Assembly: GCA_947447265.1 (NCBI GenBank)
Contig: CANFKC010000002.1
Coordinates: 141,845 to 205,844, forward strand
Length of the DNA: 64,000 bases
Reading direction: 5' to 3'
Origin: Chitinophagaceae bacterium
GTDB lineage: Bacteria > Bacteroidota > Bacteroidia > Chitinophagales > Chitinophagaceae
In this document: positions 35,415-44,403 of the stretch, one piece after another
Position numbering within the stretch: position 1 is the first letter of the stretch
How the letters are laid out: every line of letters starts with the position of its first letter
Notes under the pieces: generated by a model
The model's input: the letters and a program-made list of their open reading frames with translations, nothing else
What the model was told of the DNA's origin: nothing
Databases searched by the model: none
Program-made: the position numbers and the translations under genes

Positions 35415-36722
35415 TTATCCTTCACCCAATTCCAGCGAATTACTTTCAGGCAGCAGATTCAGATCGACGTCCATTCCTGATATGCCTTCAATAGAGCCAC
35501 GGATGTGCGCTGCGTTCAGCAGCACTTTTTCCAGCGATTTTTCACGGGACTTCCATAATTTTTCCATCTGGTCGCGCTCGCGCTGTATCGATATTTTCAT
35601 GGTCATAAAGCCTTCGCGAATTGCGTTCCACTGTTCTGAAAACTCGCCGCTGACCAGGTATTGGTAGAGCAGGGTCATTTTATCACCTTTATTTTCCTGG
35701 CTTTTTGTTGCGGTATATACCTTCATTACCAGTTCGCGCAACACATGCACTAATGCCTTTACTTCGCTGAAGTTGCATATCCATATCCCTTGTTTTTCGC
35801 CAAAGGTATCCATGTCTTTAGGCATCGCCTGCGTAACTATTACCGCTACATCTGCGCCTAGTGCGCGCATATCTGCTTTAAGTTTTTCTATCCAGTCTTC
35901 GCTAAAGTCTTTGGTGCGTTTGCTCTCAAAAATAATTTTACCGCATTGCTGCCCATAACTATTCCGTACGGTCAATGTGCAGTCTGCCCCTCTCACGCCC
36001 TTGCCTACTTCGCTCACCAGGTCGAAAGGGAAAGAGGCCTTCAGTAGTTCTTCCAGCGCCAGTTCCTGCACTTCGCCCTGCAATTGCATAGAGCCCTGTT
36101 CCGCTTTGCGCTTCATTTCCTCTACCAGTTTGCGCTGGTCTTCCAGTTGTTTGTCTTTTTCTTTCAGTTTCATCTGGAATTCAGCGTCGCGTTGTTTGTT
36201 CTTTTCCTCCTCTTCCTTCTTTATTTGCTCGCCCAATTTAGTGCGCTCTTCCAGCAGCTTTCTTTGTATCTCCAGTTCCAGCTCTTGTTCGCGCGTTTTA
36301 AGGTTTTGCATCTCTTTTAGAAATTCCAGTTCCTTAACACGGGCCTCGGTTAACTTACTTTCGTTGGATTTATTGGCGTCTTCCAGCATGCGCAGCTTAT
36401 TTTCAAAGTCCTGCTGAATTTTACCTGTTAGCTGTTGCGCCAGTTCATTTTCCATGGTGCGCTTATAGCCTTCCAGTTTCTTGGCCAGTTCCTGCTCCTG
36501 TGCTTCTTTTTGGCTTTTTAGCAATTGTTGTTCTTGCAGCAGCTTTTGCTCCCGTAGTTGGAATGTTTCTTCTTTTTGCTTGTCCTGCTTTTCCTTATCC
36601 TGTTTTTCCTTGATCCATTTTTGGTTGAACTCCTTCCTCATTTCCTCCCTTATGGTTTGGGCGAGGGCTTCTGTAGGTTCAAATTGTGTGTTGCAGTTAG
36701 GACAAATTATGGTAGCTGACAT
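35415..36722 (-). CDS. DUF2130 coiled-coil protein
   Basis: A 435-residue cytoplasmic protein. A zinc-ribbon half (ICPNCNTQFEP, residues 5-15) is followed by a very long charged coiled coil (about residues 25-220, rich in Lys, Glu and Gln). The DUF2130 domain then follows (SFPFDLVSEVGKGVRGADCTLTVRN ... IIFESKRTKDFSEDWIEKLKADMRALGADVAVIVTQAMP), which has the look of a restriction-endonuclease-like fold (D-x(n)-E-x-K: GADCTL and FESKRTK). The arrangement recalls RmuC. Nuclease activity is inference. Confidence 0.85.
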   Translation of the reverse strand: MSATIICPNCNTQFEPTEALAQTIREEMRKEFNQKWIKEKQDKEKQDKQKEETFQLREQKLLQEQQLLKSQKEAQEQELAKKLEGYKRTMENELAQQLTGKIQQDFENKLRMLEDANKSNESKLTEARVKELEFLKEMQNLKTREQELELEIQRKLLEERTKLGEQIKKEEEEKNKQRDAEFQMKLKEKDKQLEDQRKLVEEMKRKAEQGSMQLQGEVQELALEELLKASFPFDLVSEVGKGVRGADCTLTVRNSYGQQCGKIIFESKRTKDFSEDWIEKLKADMRALGADVAVIVTQAMPKDMDTFGEKQGIWICNFSEVKALVHVLRELVMKVYTATKSQENKGDKMTLLYQYLVSGEFSEQWNAIREGFMTMKISIQRERDQMEKLWKSREKSLEKVLLNAAHIRGSIEGISGMDVDLNLLPESNSLELGEG

Positions 36723-36810
36723 CGGGTGCAGTAGTTATGATTGAAGGCAAATTTCTGATTTCTGGCGGATAAATAGCATGATTTTATTTTTTGCCGTATA
36801 TTTCGGGTCG

Positions 36811-38718
36811 ATGCGTCTCAAACTGGTCATATTTTTTAGTTGTTGGGTATTTTGTTGCCATGTTAGCGCTCAGCAAAACAAAAAGGCGGCTAAATTTTTC
36901 AATAATGCGGTAAAGAGCTGGTCGCATTTTGAGCGGAAAGACGCATACAGTAAAATGAAGAAGGCTATCAGCCTCTCACCAGCTTATCCCGAAGCATATA
37001 GTATGCTGGGCGAATGGTATTTTTCCCAGCATTTGTTCCGCGATGCCGTTAATGTGCTAAGGGATGCCTCAGGCAAGTGCCCGAACGGCAAAATGCAATT
37101 TGCAAAGCCCCTGGCGCGATGCCTTATATATGCCGGCCGGCCCGATAGTGCGTTGCTGTTGATCAACACCTATGCCACTATAAAGGATAGCGCTTCATGG
37201 AACAAACTGCGTAACCAGGCGCTTTTCATTACGCGGGAATTAAGGGTTATTTACCAGCAGTGGCCGGTAAGCCTTGGCCCGAGGATCAATAGCCGTTATC
37301 CTGAACTTTTTCCGTCTATGACGGTAGATACCAGTGTAATGTATTTTACGCGCAGGTTCAAAAACATTGATGAAGAGTTTTATACGGCAAAGCAGGATAG
37401 CTGCGGCGAATGGCTTCGCGCAGATAATATGGGAGCACCACCCAATACCATAAGCGATGAAAGTGCACAGTTTATTTCGGCAGACGGACACTACCTTTTC
37501 TTTTCGCGCAGCGACAACCGCAGTGAGAACGGTTGGGCTTCGGGCGGCTCAGACCTTTACATGGCATACCGTATAGCGGTCGATAGCCCGTGGACGCAGC
37601 CACAGCCATTTGGTGCCACTATTAATACGCCGGACTATGAAGGCATGCCAAGCCTTTCTCCTGACAACAGGAAGCTGTATTTTGTAAGTAACAAGCAGGG
37701 CGGCTACGGCGGCATGGATATCTGGATATCGAACTTTGAAAATGGTTTATGGCAACTGCCTTACAATGCCGGTCCGGCCATTAATACAGCAGGCAACGAA
37801 ACGGCCCCTTACATATGTCTTGATAATAAAACCCTTTTCTTTACCAGTGATGGACATCCTGGTTTCGGAGGGACTGATATTTTTAAGTCCGTTTTGAAAA
37901 ACGATACTGATTGGTCTGTACCGGTTAACCTCGGTTATCCTATCAACACCGCTTATGATGAGCAAAGTGCCTGGGTAGTGATGAATGGCAACCGTTTGCT
38001 GCTTGCTTCAGATAGAGAGGGGCCAGCAGGTAACTATGATATTTTTCAGACGCCGCTGCCGCTGGACATGCAGCCATCACAGGTGAGTTTCCTTTCAGGT
38101 TATGTATATGATAGTATTGGCAAAATGCGCCTCAACTCCGCCGCAATGATGTTGATGAACGCTAAAACCGGTGATACCATTTACCAGTTTCACAGCAACA
38201 GGGGAGATGCAAGCTACCTGCTGCCAATAGCTGCGAACATAAAATATGCGCTCTATACCGGAATTCCCGGCTATACCGAAGTGTTGGATACTTTTGCATT
38301 TGACAAGCAATATGTCCAAAAGCCTTTTGAACATAATGTAGCCATGCTGCCTGCTGATTACGTAAGGCCGATTCACGATAGTCTGGTGGCTACTATCCAC
38401 TTTAATGTAATGAAGGTGGAGTTGACCGATTCTGACAAATTGTTGATTTATAATATTATTGAGCCTTACCTGCGCGATCCGCGGGGGGTAATGTTCTACG
38501 TGAATAGTTATACTGATAATTCGGGTAATCCGCTGCTGAATGAAGCGCTTTCCACCAAGCGGGCTAACTTCATAGAAAGCATACTTATTGATATGGGTAT
38601 GGATGCGCTTTCCATAATTGCCAAAGGTTGGGGCGAGGCTAAAATGATTGCACCGAATGACACTGAAGAGGGTAGAAAGCAGAACCGCAGAGTCGAAATT
38701 ATCTTACGGCGCGGCTAG
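36811..38718 (+). CDS. PorE-like OmpA-family protein
   Basis: A 635-residue exported protein: signal peptide (KLVIFFSCWVFCCHVSAQQ), tetratricopeptide-like repeats (about residues 25-130), PD40 propeller blades (FISADGHYLFFSRSDNR; MPSLSPDNRKLYFVSNKQGGYGGMDIW; YICLDNKTLFFTSDGHPGFGGTDIF), a carboxypeptidase-regulatory-like sandwich (about 430-510) and an OmpA domain at the end (YVNSYTDNSGNPLLNEALSTKRANFIESIL, then NRRVEIIL). This TPR-propeller-CRD-OmpA order is that of PorE, a peptidoglycan-linked part of type IX secretion. Several Bacteroidota proteins share it, so I do not claim the symbol. ATG 36811 is chosen for the signal peptide. Confidence 0.85.
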   Translation: MRLKLVIFFSCWVFCCHVSAQQNKKAAKFFNNAVKSWSHFERKDAYSKMKKAISLSPAYPEAYSMLGEWYFSQHLFRDAVNVLRDASGKCPNGKMQFAKPLARCLIYAGRPDSALLLINTYATIKDSASWNKLRNQALFITRELRVIYQQWPVSLGPRINSRYPELFPSMTVDTSVMYFTRRFKNIDEEFYTAKQDSCGEWLRADNMGAPPNTISDESAQFISADGHYLFFSRSDNRSENGWASGGSDLYMAYRIAVDSPWTQPQPFGATINTPDYEGMPSLSPDNRKLYFVSNKQGGYGGMDIWISNFENGLWQLPYNAGPAINTAGNETAPYICLDNKTLFFTSDGHPGFGGTDIFKSVLKNDTDWSVPVNLGYPINTAYDEQSAWVVMNGNRLLLASDREGPAGNYDIFQTPLPLDMQPSQVSFLSGYVYDSIGKMRLNSAAMMLMNAKTGDTIYQFHSNRGDASYLLPIAANIKYALYTGIPGYTEVLDTFAFDKQYVQKPFEHNVAMLPADYVRPIHDSLVATIHFNVMKVELTDSDKLLIYNIIEPYLRDPRGVMFYVNSYTDNSGNPLLNEALSTKRANFIESILIDMGMDALSIIAKGWGEAKMIAPNDTEEGRKQNRRVEIILRRG

Positions 38719-39003
38719 AAAAATAATGTAGCAATATCTAGCTCTAAATTTTATTAATTTATCCAGCAATAAACAGACCCAAACATGCAGATACGCAGGA
38801 TCTTGCGTATCTATTTAAGACGTGAAAAATCATTTTGACGCAGGTTCATTATAAGACGTTGGGTGGCGCCATTAGTGTTACCAGCGAAGGAATACGGGTG
38901 ACCGATTCACCATTCGTTTTGACCTTACGGACCTTCAATAACAAATAAGGGTGTGCAGACGCACACCCTTCTCTCTCTGCTCACCACTTTAAAAACTGTC
39001 TTC
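38719..39003. terminator. Convergent gap with hairpin terminator
   Basis: AAGGGTGTGC (38947-38956) pairs with GCACACCCTT (38961-38970), loop AGAC, between the ends of two convergent genes. It probably ends clpB transcription. The rest of the gap shows nothing I can assign. Confidence 0.75.
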
Positions 39004-41619
39004 TTATTTCTGTTCGGCTTCATTGCGCATCGCAACCACTCCATCAAAAACATCTATCAGCACTGGTTTTGATTTGTCAACGTCGCCGTTAATGATCTTC
39101 TTACTCAACAGGTTGATAATGTCTTTCTGAATTACTCTCTTCAACAGGCGTGCACCATATTGCGGGTCGAAGCCACGTTTTACGAGGTAGTCAAGCGCAT
39201 AATCAGTAAACTGCAGGTTGATATCCTGGGCCTTAAGCTGGTTTTGCAGTTGTTGCAATTGTATTTTGATGATGCTCTTAATATCGTTTTTCATCAGCGG
39301 ACGGAACATGATGATGTCATCTATCCTGTTCAGGAATTCCGGGCGCATTGTTTCCCTCAGTAAGGTCATTACCTGGTCTTTCGTAGCATCAACTACATGC
39401 TCTATATCCTGTCCATCTTTTATTTCAGCGAAGTTCTCCTGTATAATGTGGCTACCGGTATTGCTGGTCATAATAATGATGGTGTTTTTAAAGTTCACTA
39501 CGCGACCTTTATTGTCAGTAAGGCGCCCATCATCTAATACCTGCAACAGTACGTTGAATACATCGGGATGCGCTTTTTCAATTTCATCGAGTAGCACTAC
39601 AGAATACGGTTTCCTTCTTACGGCCTCTGTAAGCTGTCCGCCTTCATCGTAGCCTACATATCCCGGAGGTGCACCAACCAACCTGCTTACGCTGTGCTTT
39701 TCCTGGTACTCACTCATGTCTATGCGGGTCATCATGCTGTCATCATCAAACAGTATTTCAGCAAGGGCTTTTGCAAGCTCTGTCTTACCCACACCGGTTG
39801 TCCCGAGGAAGATGAAGGAGCCGATTGGCTTACGAGGGTCCTGCAGGCCTGCGCGGCCACGCCTTATGGCATCAGATACCGCTTCAATAGCTTCCTCCTG
39901 TCCTACAACCCTGCGATGCAGTTCATCTTCCAGGTGCATCAGTTTTGCGCGTTCGCTTTGCAGCATACGCTGCACGGGAATGCCGGTGGCCTTGGCTACA
40001 TTTTCGGCTATGTCTTCCGCATCAACTTCTTCCTTCAGCAGGCGTTTATGGTTCGCACCAATTTCGTCCAACTGTGCCGACATTTCAGTGATGATAGCTT
40101 CCTGTTCCTGCACTTTGCCGTAACGTATCTCCGCTACCTTGCCATAGTTGCCTTCACGTTCTGCGGTTTCCGCTTCCTGTTTCAGGTGCTCAATGGCATT
40201 CTTCGATTTATTTATTTTGTCTACTATTTCTTTTTCTTCCAGCCACTTCGCTTTGAGCGTGTCGCGCTGTACAGTGAGCATGGAAATATCCTGTCCCAAT
40301 TCCTTCAGCTTCACATCGTCATTCTCTCTTTTTATCGCTTCGCGTTCAATTTCCAACTGGCGTATCCTACGTTCCAGTTCATCCAGCGCTTCCGGCATGG
40401 AGTTTAATTCCAGTTTAAGTTTTGCTGCACTCTCGTCTATCAGGTCAATTGCCTTGTCTGGTAAAAAACGGTCTGTGATGTATCTGTGCGATAGTTCAAC
40501 TGCAGCAATAATGGCCTCGTCTTTAATGCGCACCTGGTGGTGACTTTCGTAACGGTCTTTCAGTCCGCGTAAAATAGAGATGGCATCTTCCGGTGATGGC
40601 TCATCTACCAATACCCTCTGGAATCTTCTTTCCAGTGCCTTATCTTTTTCAAAATATTTCTGGTATTCGTTCAGTGTTGTTGCACCAATCGCCCTGAGTT
40701 CGCCACGTGCGAGGGCTGGCTTCAAAATGTTCGCTGCATCCATTGCACCCTCCATGGCTCCGGCTCCAATCAGGGTGTGTATCTCATCAATAAACAAGAT
40801 AACATCACCATCGCTTTCTGCTACTTCTTTTACCACAGCTTTAAGCCTTTCTTCGAAATCGCCACGATATTTTGCACCTGCCATCAGTGCGCCCATATCC
40901 AGTGCAAAAATTATTTTCGATTTCAGATTGTCCGGCACATCACCATTCAGTATCCTATGCGCCAGTCCTTCCACTATCGCTGTTTTACCAACACCCGGCT
41001 CACCCACCAATATAGGGTTGTTCTTCGACCGGCGGGAAAGGATATGCAGTGTTCTGCGTATTTCCTCATCACGACCTATAACCGGGTCAAGCTTCCCATC
41101 ACGGGCCATCTCGTTCAGGTTTTTTGCGTAGCGCTGTAGGGCATTATACTGCTGGTCGCTTGTTTGCGAGTTTACGGTATTGCCTTTTCTAAGCTCCTTT
41201 ATTGCTGCAATCAGCCCTTTCTCAGTAAGGCCAGCATCCTTCAGCATTTTACCGGTATTATCATTTACCTGTAAGAGCGCAATTAATAAATGCTCCGGCG
41301 TTACAAATTCATCGCCAAATGTTTTGAGAATATTGCCCGATTTCAAGATGGCGTTGTTGGCTTCCCGGCTTACATTCTGACCGGGCTCGCTCCCTTGAAC
41401 TTTAGGTAGTTTTGCTATTTGTTCTTTTATTTTGCCCTCAACCAGGGCTATGTTTACGTTATTCTTTTTAAGCAGGTAGGTAATTGGGCCATCTTTATCA
41501 TCAACCAACGCCTGTAGCAGGTGTTCTGTTTCAATGTTGGCATTCTGATTATTAAAAGCGAGTTGCTGTGCCTGTTGCACTGTTTCCTGCGCTTTGATGG
41601 TGAAGTTGTTCAAATTCAT
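39004..41619 (-). CDS. clpB: ATP-dependent chaperone ClpB
   Basis: ClpB is a hexameric disaggregase that works with DnaK. The 871-residue protein has the Clp N domain (residues about 1-150), a first AAA+ module with Walker A GEPGVGKTA and Walker B ILFIDEIHTLIGAG, the coiled-coil middle domain (about 400-530) that separates ClpB from other Hsp100 proteins, and a second module with TTGVGKTE and VVLLDEIEKAHPDV. Both arginine fingers (RRFQRVLVDEP; RPEFLNRIDDIIMF) are present. ATG 41617-41619 gives the usual start MNLNNFTIKAQE; upstream in-frame codons are unlike the family. Confidence 0.97.
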   Translation of the reverse strand: MNLNNFTIKAQETVQQAQQLAFNNQNANIETEHLLQALVDDKDGPITYLLKKNNVNIALVEGKIKEQIAKLPKVQGSEPGQNVSREANNAILKSGNILKTFGDEFVTPEHLLIALLQVNDNTGKMLKDAGLTEKGLIAAIKELRKGNTVNSQTSDQQYNALQRYAKNLNEMARDGKLDPVIGRDEEIRRTLHILSRRSKNNPILVGEPGVGKTAIVEGLAHRILNGDVPDNLKSKIIFALDMGALMAGAKYRGDFEERLKAVVKEVAESDGDVILFIDEIHTLIGAGAMEGAMDAANILKPALARGELRAIGATTLNEYQKYFEKDKALERRFQRVLVDEPSPEDAISILRGLKDRYESHHQVRIKDEAIIAAVELSHRYITDRFLPDKAIDLIDESAAKLKLELNSMPEALDELERRIRQLEIEREAIKRENDDVKLKELGQDISMLTVQRDTLKAKWLEEKEIVDKINKSKNAIEHLKQEAETAEREGNYGKVAEIRYGKVQEQEAIITEMSAQLDEIGANHKRLLKEEVDAEDIAENVAKATGIPVQRMLQSERAKLMHLEDELHRRVVGQEEAIEAVSDAIRRGRAGLQDPRKPIGSFIFLGTTGVGKTELAKALAEILFDDDSMMTRIDMSEYQEKHSVSRLVGAPPGYVGYDEGGQLTEAVRRKPYSVVLLDEIEKAHPDVFNVLLQVLDDGRLTDNKGRVVNFKNTIIIMTSNTGSHIIQENFAEIKDGQDIEHVVDATKDQVMTLLRETMRPEFLNRIDDIIMFRPLMKNDIKSIIKIQLQQLQNQLKAQDINLQFTDYALDYLVKRGFDPQYGARLLKRVIQKDIINLLSKKIINGDVDKSKPVLIDVFDGVVAMRNEAEQK

Positions 41620-41842
41620 GTTCGTAAGGTTTTTTCGTACACCTGATAATGCATAAAAATTGTACCAATTCAAATCTTCGGAATTATTGTCATATATTTT
41701 CGTTTTGAAGGGACATAATGACCTGAAAAACAAAGCCAAACTGTAATTCTGGCGCTGTTTAAGTTCGGCGTGTTTGCTTCAGAGGCGAATACGTCGAGGA
41801 AAAAATAGTTTCGCGCAAAGCCGCAAAGCCGCAATCTACAGC

Positions 41843-41894
41843 TTATTCAAGGTTTCAAAGGCACAGCGAAAAACGCAAGAATACGCTTAACTAA
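41843..41894 (+). repeat. 52-base direct repeat, left copy
   Basis: TTATTCAAGGTTTCAAAGGC opens a 52-base sequence that recurs at 42169-42220 with five differences. The pair brackets the structured repeat copy B. A GCAAAGCCGCAAAGCCGCAA stretch just before it is a simple repeat often seen in this phylum. Confidence 0.85.
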
Positions 41895-41975
41895 TTACAT
41901 TGGAATTGCTACTAATGATGTTTTGTTAAATGCATAAAGTGAATTGTCATCGTCTTATTGGCCCCGCGTCTTCAT

Positions 41976-42117
41976 TTACTTTTTTTGTGCTGCCGCATAA
42001 AAAGTAACAAAAAAAGCGGCACTTTTTTCTTATCGCTCCGCGAGAAAAAAGAAGCCCCCCGGCGTGTTGTGTGAAGCTTGTTACTCTAATGTCCGCGCCG
42101 GGACGGCGTCGCGGGTA
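41976..42117 (-). repeat. Structured dispersed repeat, copy B
   Basis: On the minus strand this matches 4652-4795 along its length. Stem 1 is 42096-42103 with 42057-42064; stem 2 is CTTTTTTCT (minus strand 42051-42043) with AGAAAAAAG (42030-42022) around a loop containing GCGGAGCGAT; stem 3 is 42007-41996 with 41987-41976 and loop CGGCAGCA, one mismatch. Compared with copy A the stem-2 pairs changed on both sides. A minus-strand frame of 71 codons crosses it, but the matching region of copy A keeps no such frame, so it is not coding. Confidence 0.78.
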
Positions 42118-42168
42118 TGATGCATAAAACCCTTTCAAATTTGGTTTAGTTTCAATGTCCAACCGGTA

Positions 42169-42220
42169 TTATTCAAGGTTTCAAAGGCGCAACGAAAAAC
42201 GCAAGAATACGTTTATCTAA
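42169..42220 (+). repeat. 52-base direct repeat, right copy
   Basis: Matches 41843-41894 in the same orientation with five base differences. After it comes an AT-rich stretch with short repeats of TTCACCATT up to the end of the next gene. Confidence 0.85.
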
Positions 42221-42284
42221 ATGACAATGGGATTGCCCTTACAGTTCACCATTTATAATTCACCATTCACCATTAATAATTGAA

Positions 42285-43553
42285 CTACGTTTTCCTTGGT
42301 TTCTTTTTAGCGGCAGGGAAGAGCACATTGTTAAGTATTAGCCTGTAGCCCGGAGAATTTGGGTGTAGGCTGAGTTCTGTTTTCGGGTCGCCAACAAGGT
42401 GCTGGTAGTCTTCGGGGTCATGGCCGCCATAAAAGGTCCAGGTGCCTTTGCCGTACTCGCCATGTATATAGCGGGCTTCGTTAACCGATTTACATTCGCC
42501 CATAACCAATACGCTCGATTTCAACACTTCTTTACGGAAGGCGGTTGTCTGACCCATAAAACCCTTAATGGTGGTGGTGTGGTTTTGCGTAAGCATTGCA
42601 GGCACCGGGTCAAATTTCGCTGAAAAGGTGAAGAGGTTAAAATAATCCAGTTTGGCATTTAAACCCATGCGGAATTCCGTATTGTCAATGTTGGAATACT
42701 CATAGTGCAGAGGATTGTTAACAAGGGTAAAATCTTTAAATGCAAAGCATTTTGTGAAATCAAGCTTTTGCTGTGCATTGGGGTCTTGCGGGTCGCCATC
42801 GAACATTTCGGAGCAGATGTCGGTGCCTTCGGCAGCGAGAGCAATATCGTAACTGTCGGTTGCCGAACACATCGCAAACAGGTAGCCGCCCCCGGTAACA
42901 AAATCACGAATCTTCTTAGCAATAGCCAGTTTCAGTTGCGATACTTTTTTGAAGCCATGTTTAGCTGCGCTGGCTTCAGCGGTCTTCTGGTCACGCTGGT
43001 ACCATTCTGCAAAGCGGAACTGGGAATAGAATTTTCCATACTGGGCGGTAAAATCTTCATGGTGTAAGTGAAGCCAGTCATATTTGTGCAGCGCATCATC
43101 GAGCACCTCATCATCATACACCTTTTCGAAAGGTATTTCGGCATAGGTTAGCGCCATAGTCACGGCATCATCCCACGGTTCTTTATTGGCCGGGGTATAG
43201 ATGGCTACTTTTGGGGCTTTTTCAAGTTTAATAATATCGCCGTTAAAATCAGGATTGGCTATGTCGTTTATGATGCCGAGGTATTGTGCATCGCTGATTA
43301 TTTCATAGGTAACGCCGCGCAATTTGCAGAGCCTGACAATGCTTTCCACATCATCCATGCCGAAACTGCCGCCTTTGTAGTTGAGTAACCAATCGATAGA
43401 CACATTTGCTTTAAGGGCAGCGTAGGCAACTCCATAAGCTTTCAGGTGTTGAGCCTGGCCATCAGCATCCATTGGTATAAATAACTTTGATGCCTGCGCA
43501 TTAGTGCCCAGCAATACGCACAACCAACAACCTACTAATAACCGTAGTTTCAT
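42285..43553 (-). CDS. Periplasmic protein of the so-called 'asparagine synthetase B' group
   Basis: A 422-residue exported protein (signal peptide LVGCWLCVLLGTNAQA). It belongs to a Bacteroidota family with strongly conserved phrases: LFIPMDADGQAQHLKAYG, DWLLNYKGGSFGMDD, PWDDAVTMALTYAEIPF, DWLHLHHEDFTAQYGKF, MCSATDSYDIALAAEGTDIC, GFMGQTTAFRKE and WTFYGGHDPEDYQH. Databases often label it asparagine synthetase B, but I see no glutaminase Cys2 or ATP-PPase motif, so the label is doubtful. The conserved His, Asp, Cys and Glu residues suggest an enzyme or metal protein in the periplasm. A paralog with an added T9SS tail lies at 44404-45969. Confidence 0.75.
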   Translation of the reverse strand: MKLRLLVGCWLCVLLGTNAQASKLFIPMDADGQAQHLKAYGVAYAALKANVSIDWLLNYKGGSFGMDDVESIVRLCKLRGVTYEIISDAQYLGIINDIANPDFNGDIIKLEKAPKVAIYTPANKEPWDDAVTMALTYAEIPFEKVYDDEVLDDALHKYDWLHLHHEDFTAQYGKFYSQFRFAEWYQRDQKTAEASAAKHGFKKVSQLKLAIAKKIRDFVTGGGYLFAMCSATDSYDIALAAEGTDICSEMFDGDPQDPNAQQKLDFTKCFAFKDFTLVNNPLHYEYSNIDNTEFRMGLNAKLDYFNLFTFSAKFDPVPAMLTQNHTTTIKGFMGQTTAFRKEVLKSSVLVMGECKSVNEARYIHGEYGKGTWTFYGGHDPEDYQHLVGDPKTELSLHPNSPGYRLILNNVLFPAAKKKPRKT

Positions 43554-43559
43554 TTATAA

Positions 43560-44400
43560 AAATAATTATGACTGTAATTTACTTATTAGCTGCGAATGTA
43601 CGGGATGCACCCAGTTTTTTTAACAAAATACAGAAATAGGGTAGACAGACTGTAAAACTTGAGAATCATGGCCATCATAAAAATCAGGTTAATCATAGTT
43701 CAGACAATAAGTGAGAGCGTAGAGCGGATGCTTTTTGTCGGAAGTAAATACTGCCGGAATAGATAGGACGAAGGAAATCCTTCGACCAATTTTAGATCCT
43801 TACAGGATGACAAAGTTATATTAGGTTTAACTGGTCATCAAATGAATCAAACTAAAAATTGAAGTTTTGGCAATAAATGAGAGCGAAGAGCGGCATGCGC
43901 CAGTGCTAAAGACCCATTACCCCTGTCCTCGCCAATGGCGCGGCCTGACCCTCTTTGGCAAGCGGGGAGTTTCCAGCTGCTTATATACTCCAGTTATAAA
44001 TAGCTGCACTGGTTAACTTTCCCGAGCGAATGCGAGGACGTAAGCATTCCTCGCTCTATGGGAGCGAGCCAGTCCCGCTCCTTCAGCGGGAGGTTGGGGG
44101 TGAGGTCTCCTTCGCAACAACCACACGTAGGGGCAGAAAATCTTCTGCCCACCAACATGCCAATCCCGAGCGACTGCGAGGACGTAAGCATTCCCCGCTC
44201 TTTTGGGAGGGGGGCTAGGGGTGAGGCCAAATTCAGCGCGCCATACTCGCGCCAGCCAGAGAGGAAAATCATGGCCATCATAAAAATCACCTCAAAATCA
44301 TAGTTCAGACAAAGTTACAAAACACTAACAGCGGCGAAACTGGCGTTACAAACGCCAATCCGTTGCATCCTCGAAGCATTCGAGGACGAGTGGGAAGGGA
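43560..44400. repeat. Repeat-rich intergenic region
   Basis: About 840 bases with no gene. ATCATGGCCATCATAAAAAT followed within 25 bases by ATCATAGTTCAGACAA occurs near 43667 and again near 44270. AGAGCG..GAGCGG blocks occur near 43711 and 43874. CCCGAGCGA-tGCGAGGACGTAAGCATTCC occurs at about 44020 and 44165. TCCTCGAA-gca-TTCGAGGA near 44369 is a perfect hairpin. Short plus-strand frames across it follow the repeats and are not credible genes. Confidence 0.7.
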
Positions 44401-44403
44401 GAG

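Noticed and set aside
39694..41139. Several plus-strand frames of 120-237 codons opposite clpB
   Set aside because: Antisense shadows of a highly conserved gene, with odd Cys/Phe-rich composition.
41947..42162. A 71-codon minus-strand reading frame over the structured repeat
   Set aside because: It follows the repeat and its hairpins; copy A at 4.7 kb does not keep the frame, and the product looks like translated repeat.
43994..44303. Frames of 62-98 codons in the repeat-rich gap
   Set aside because: Their products are translated repeats with Gly/Arg/Pro-rich runs.
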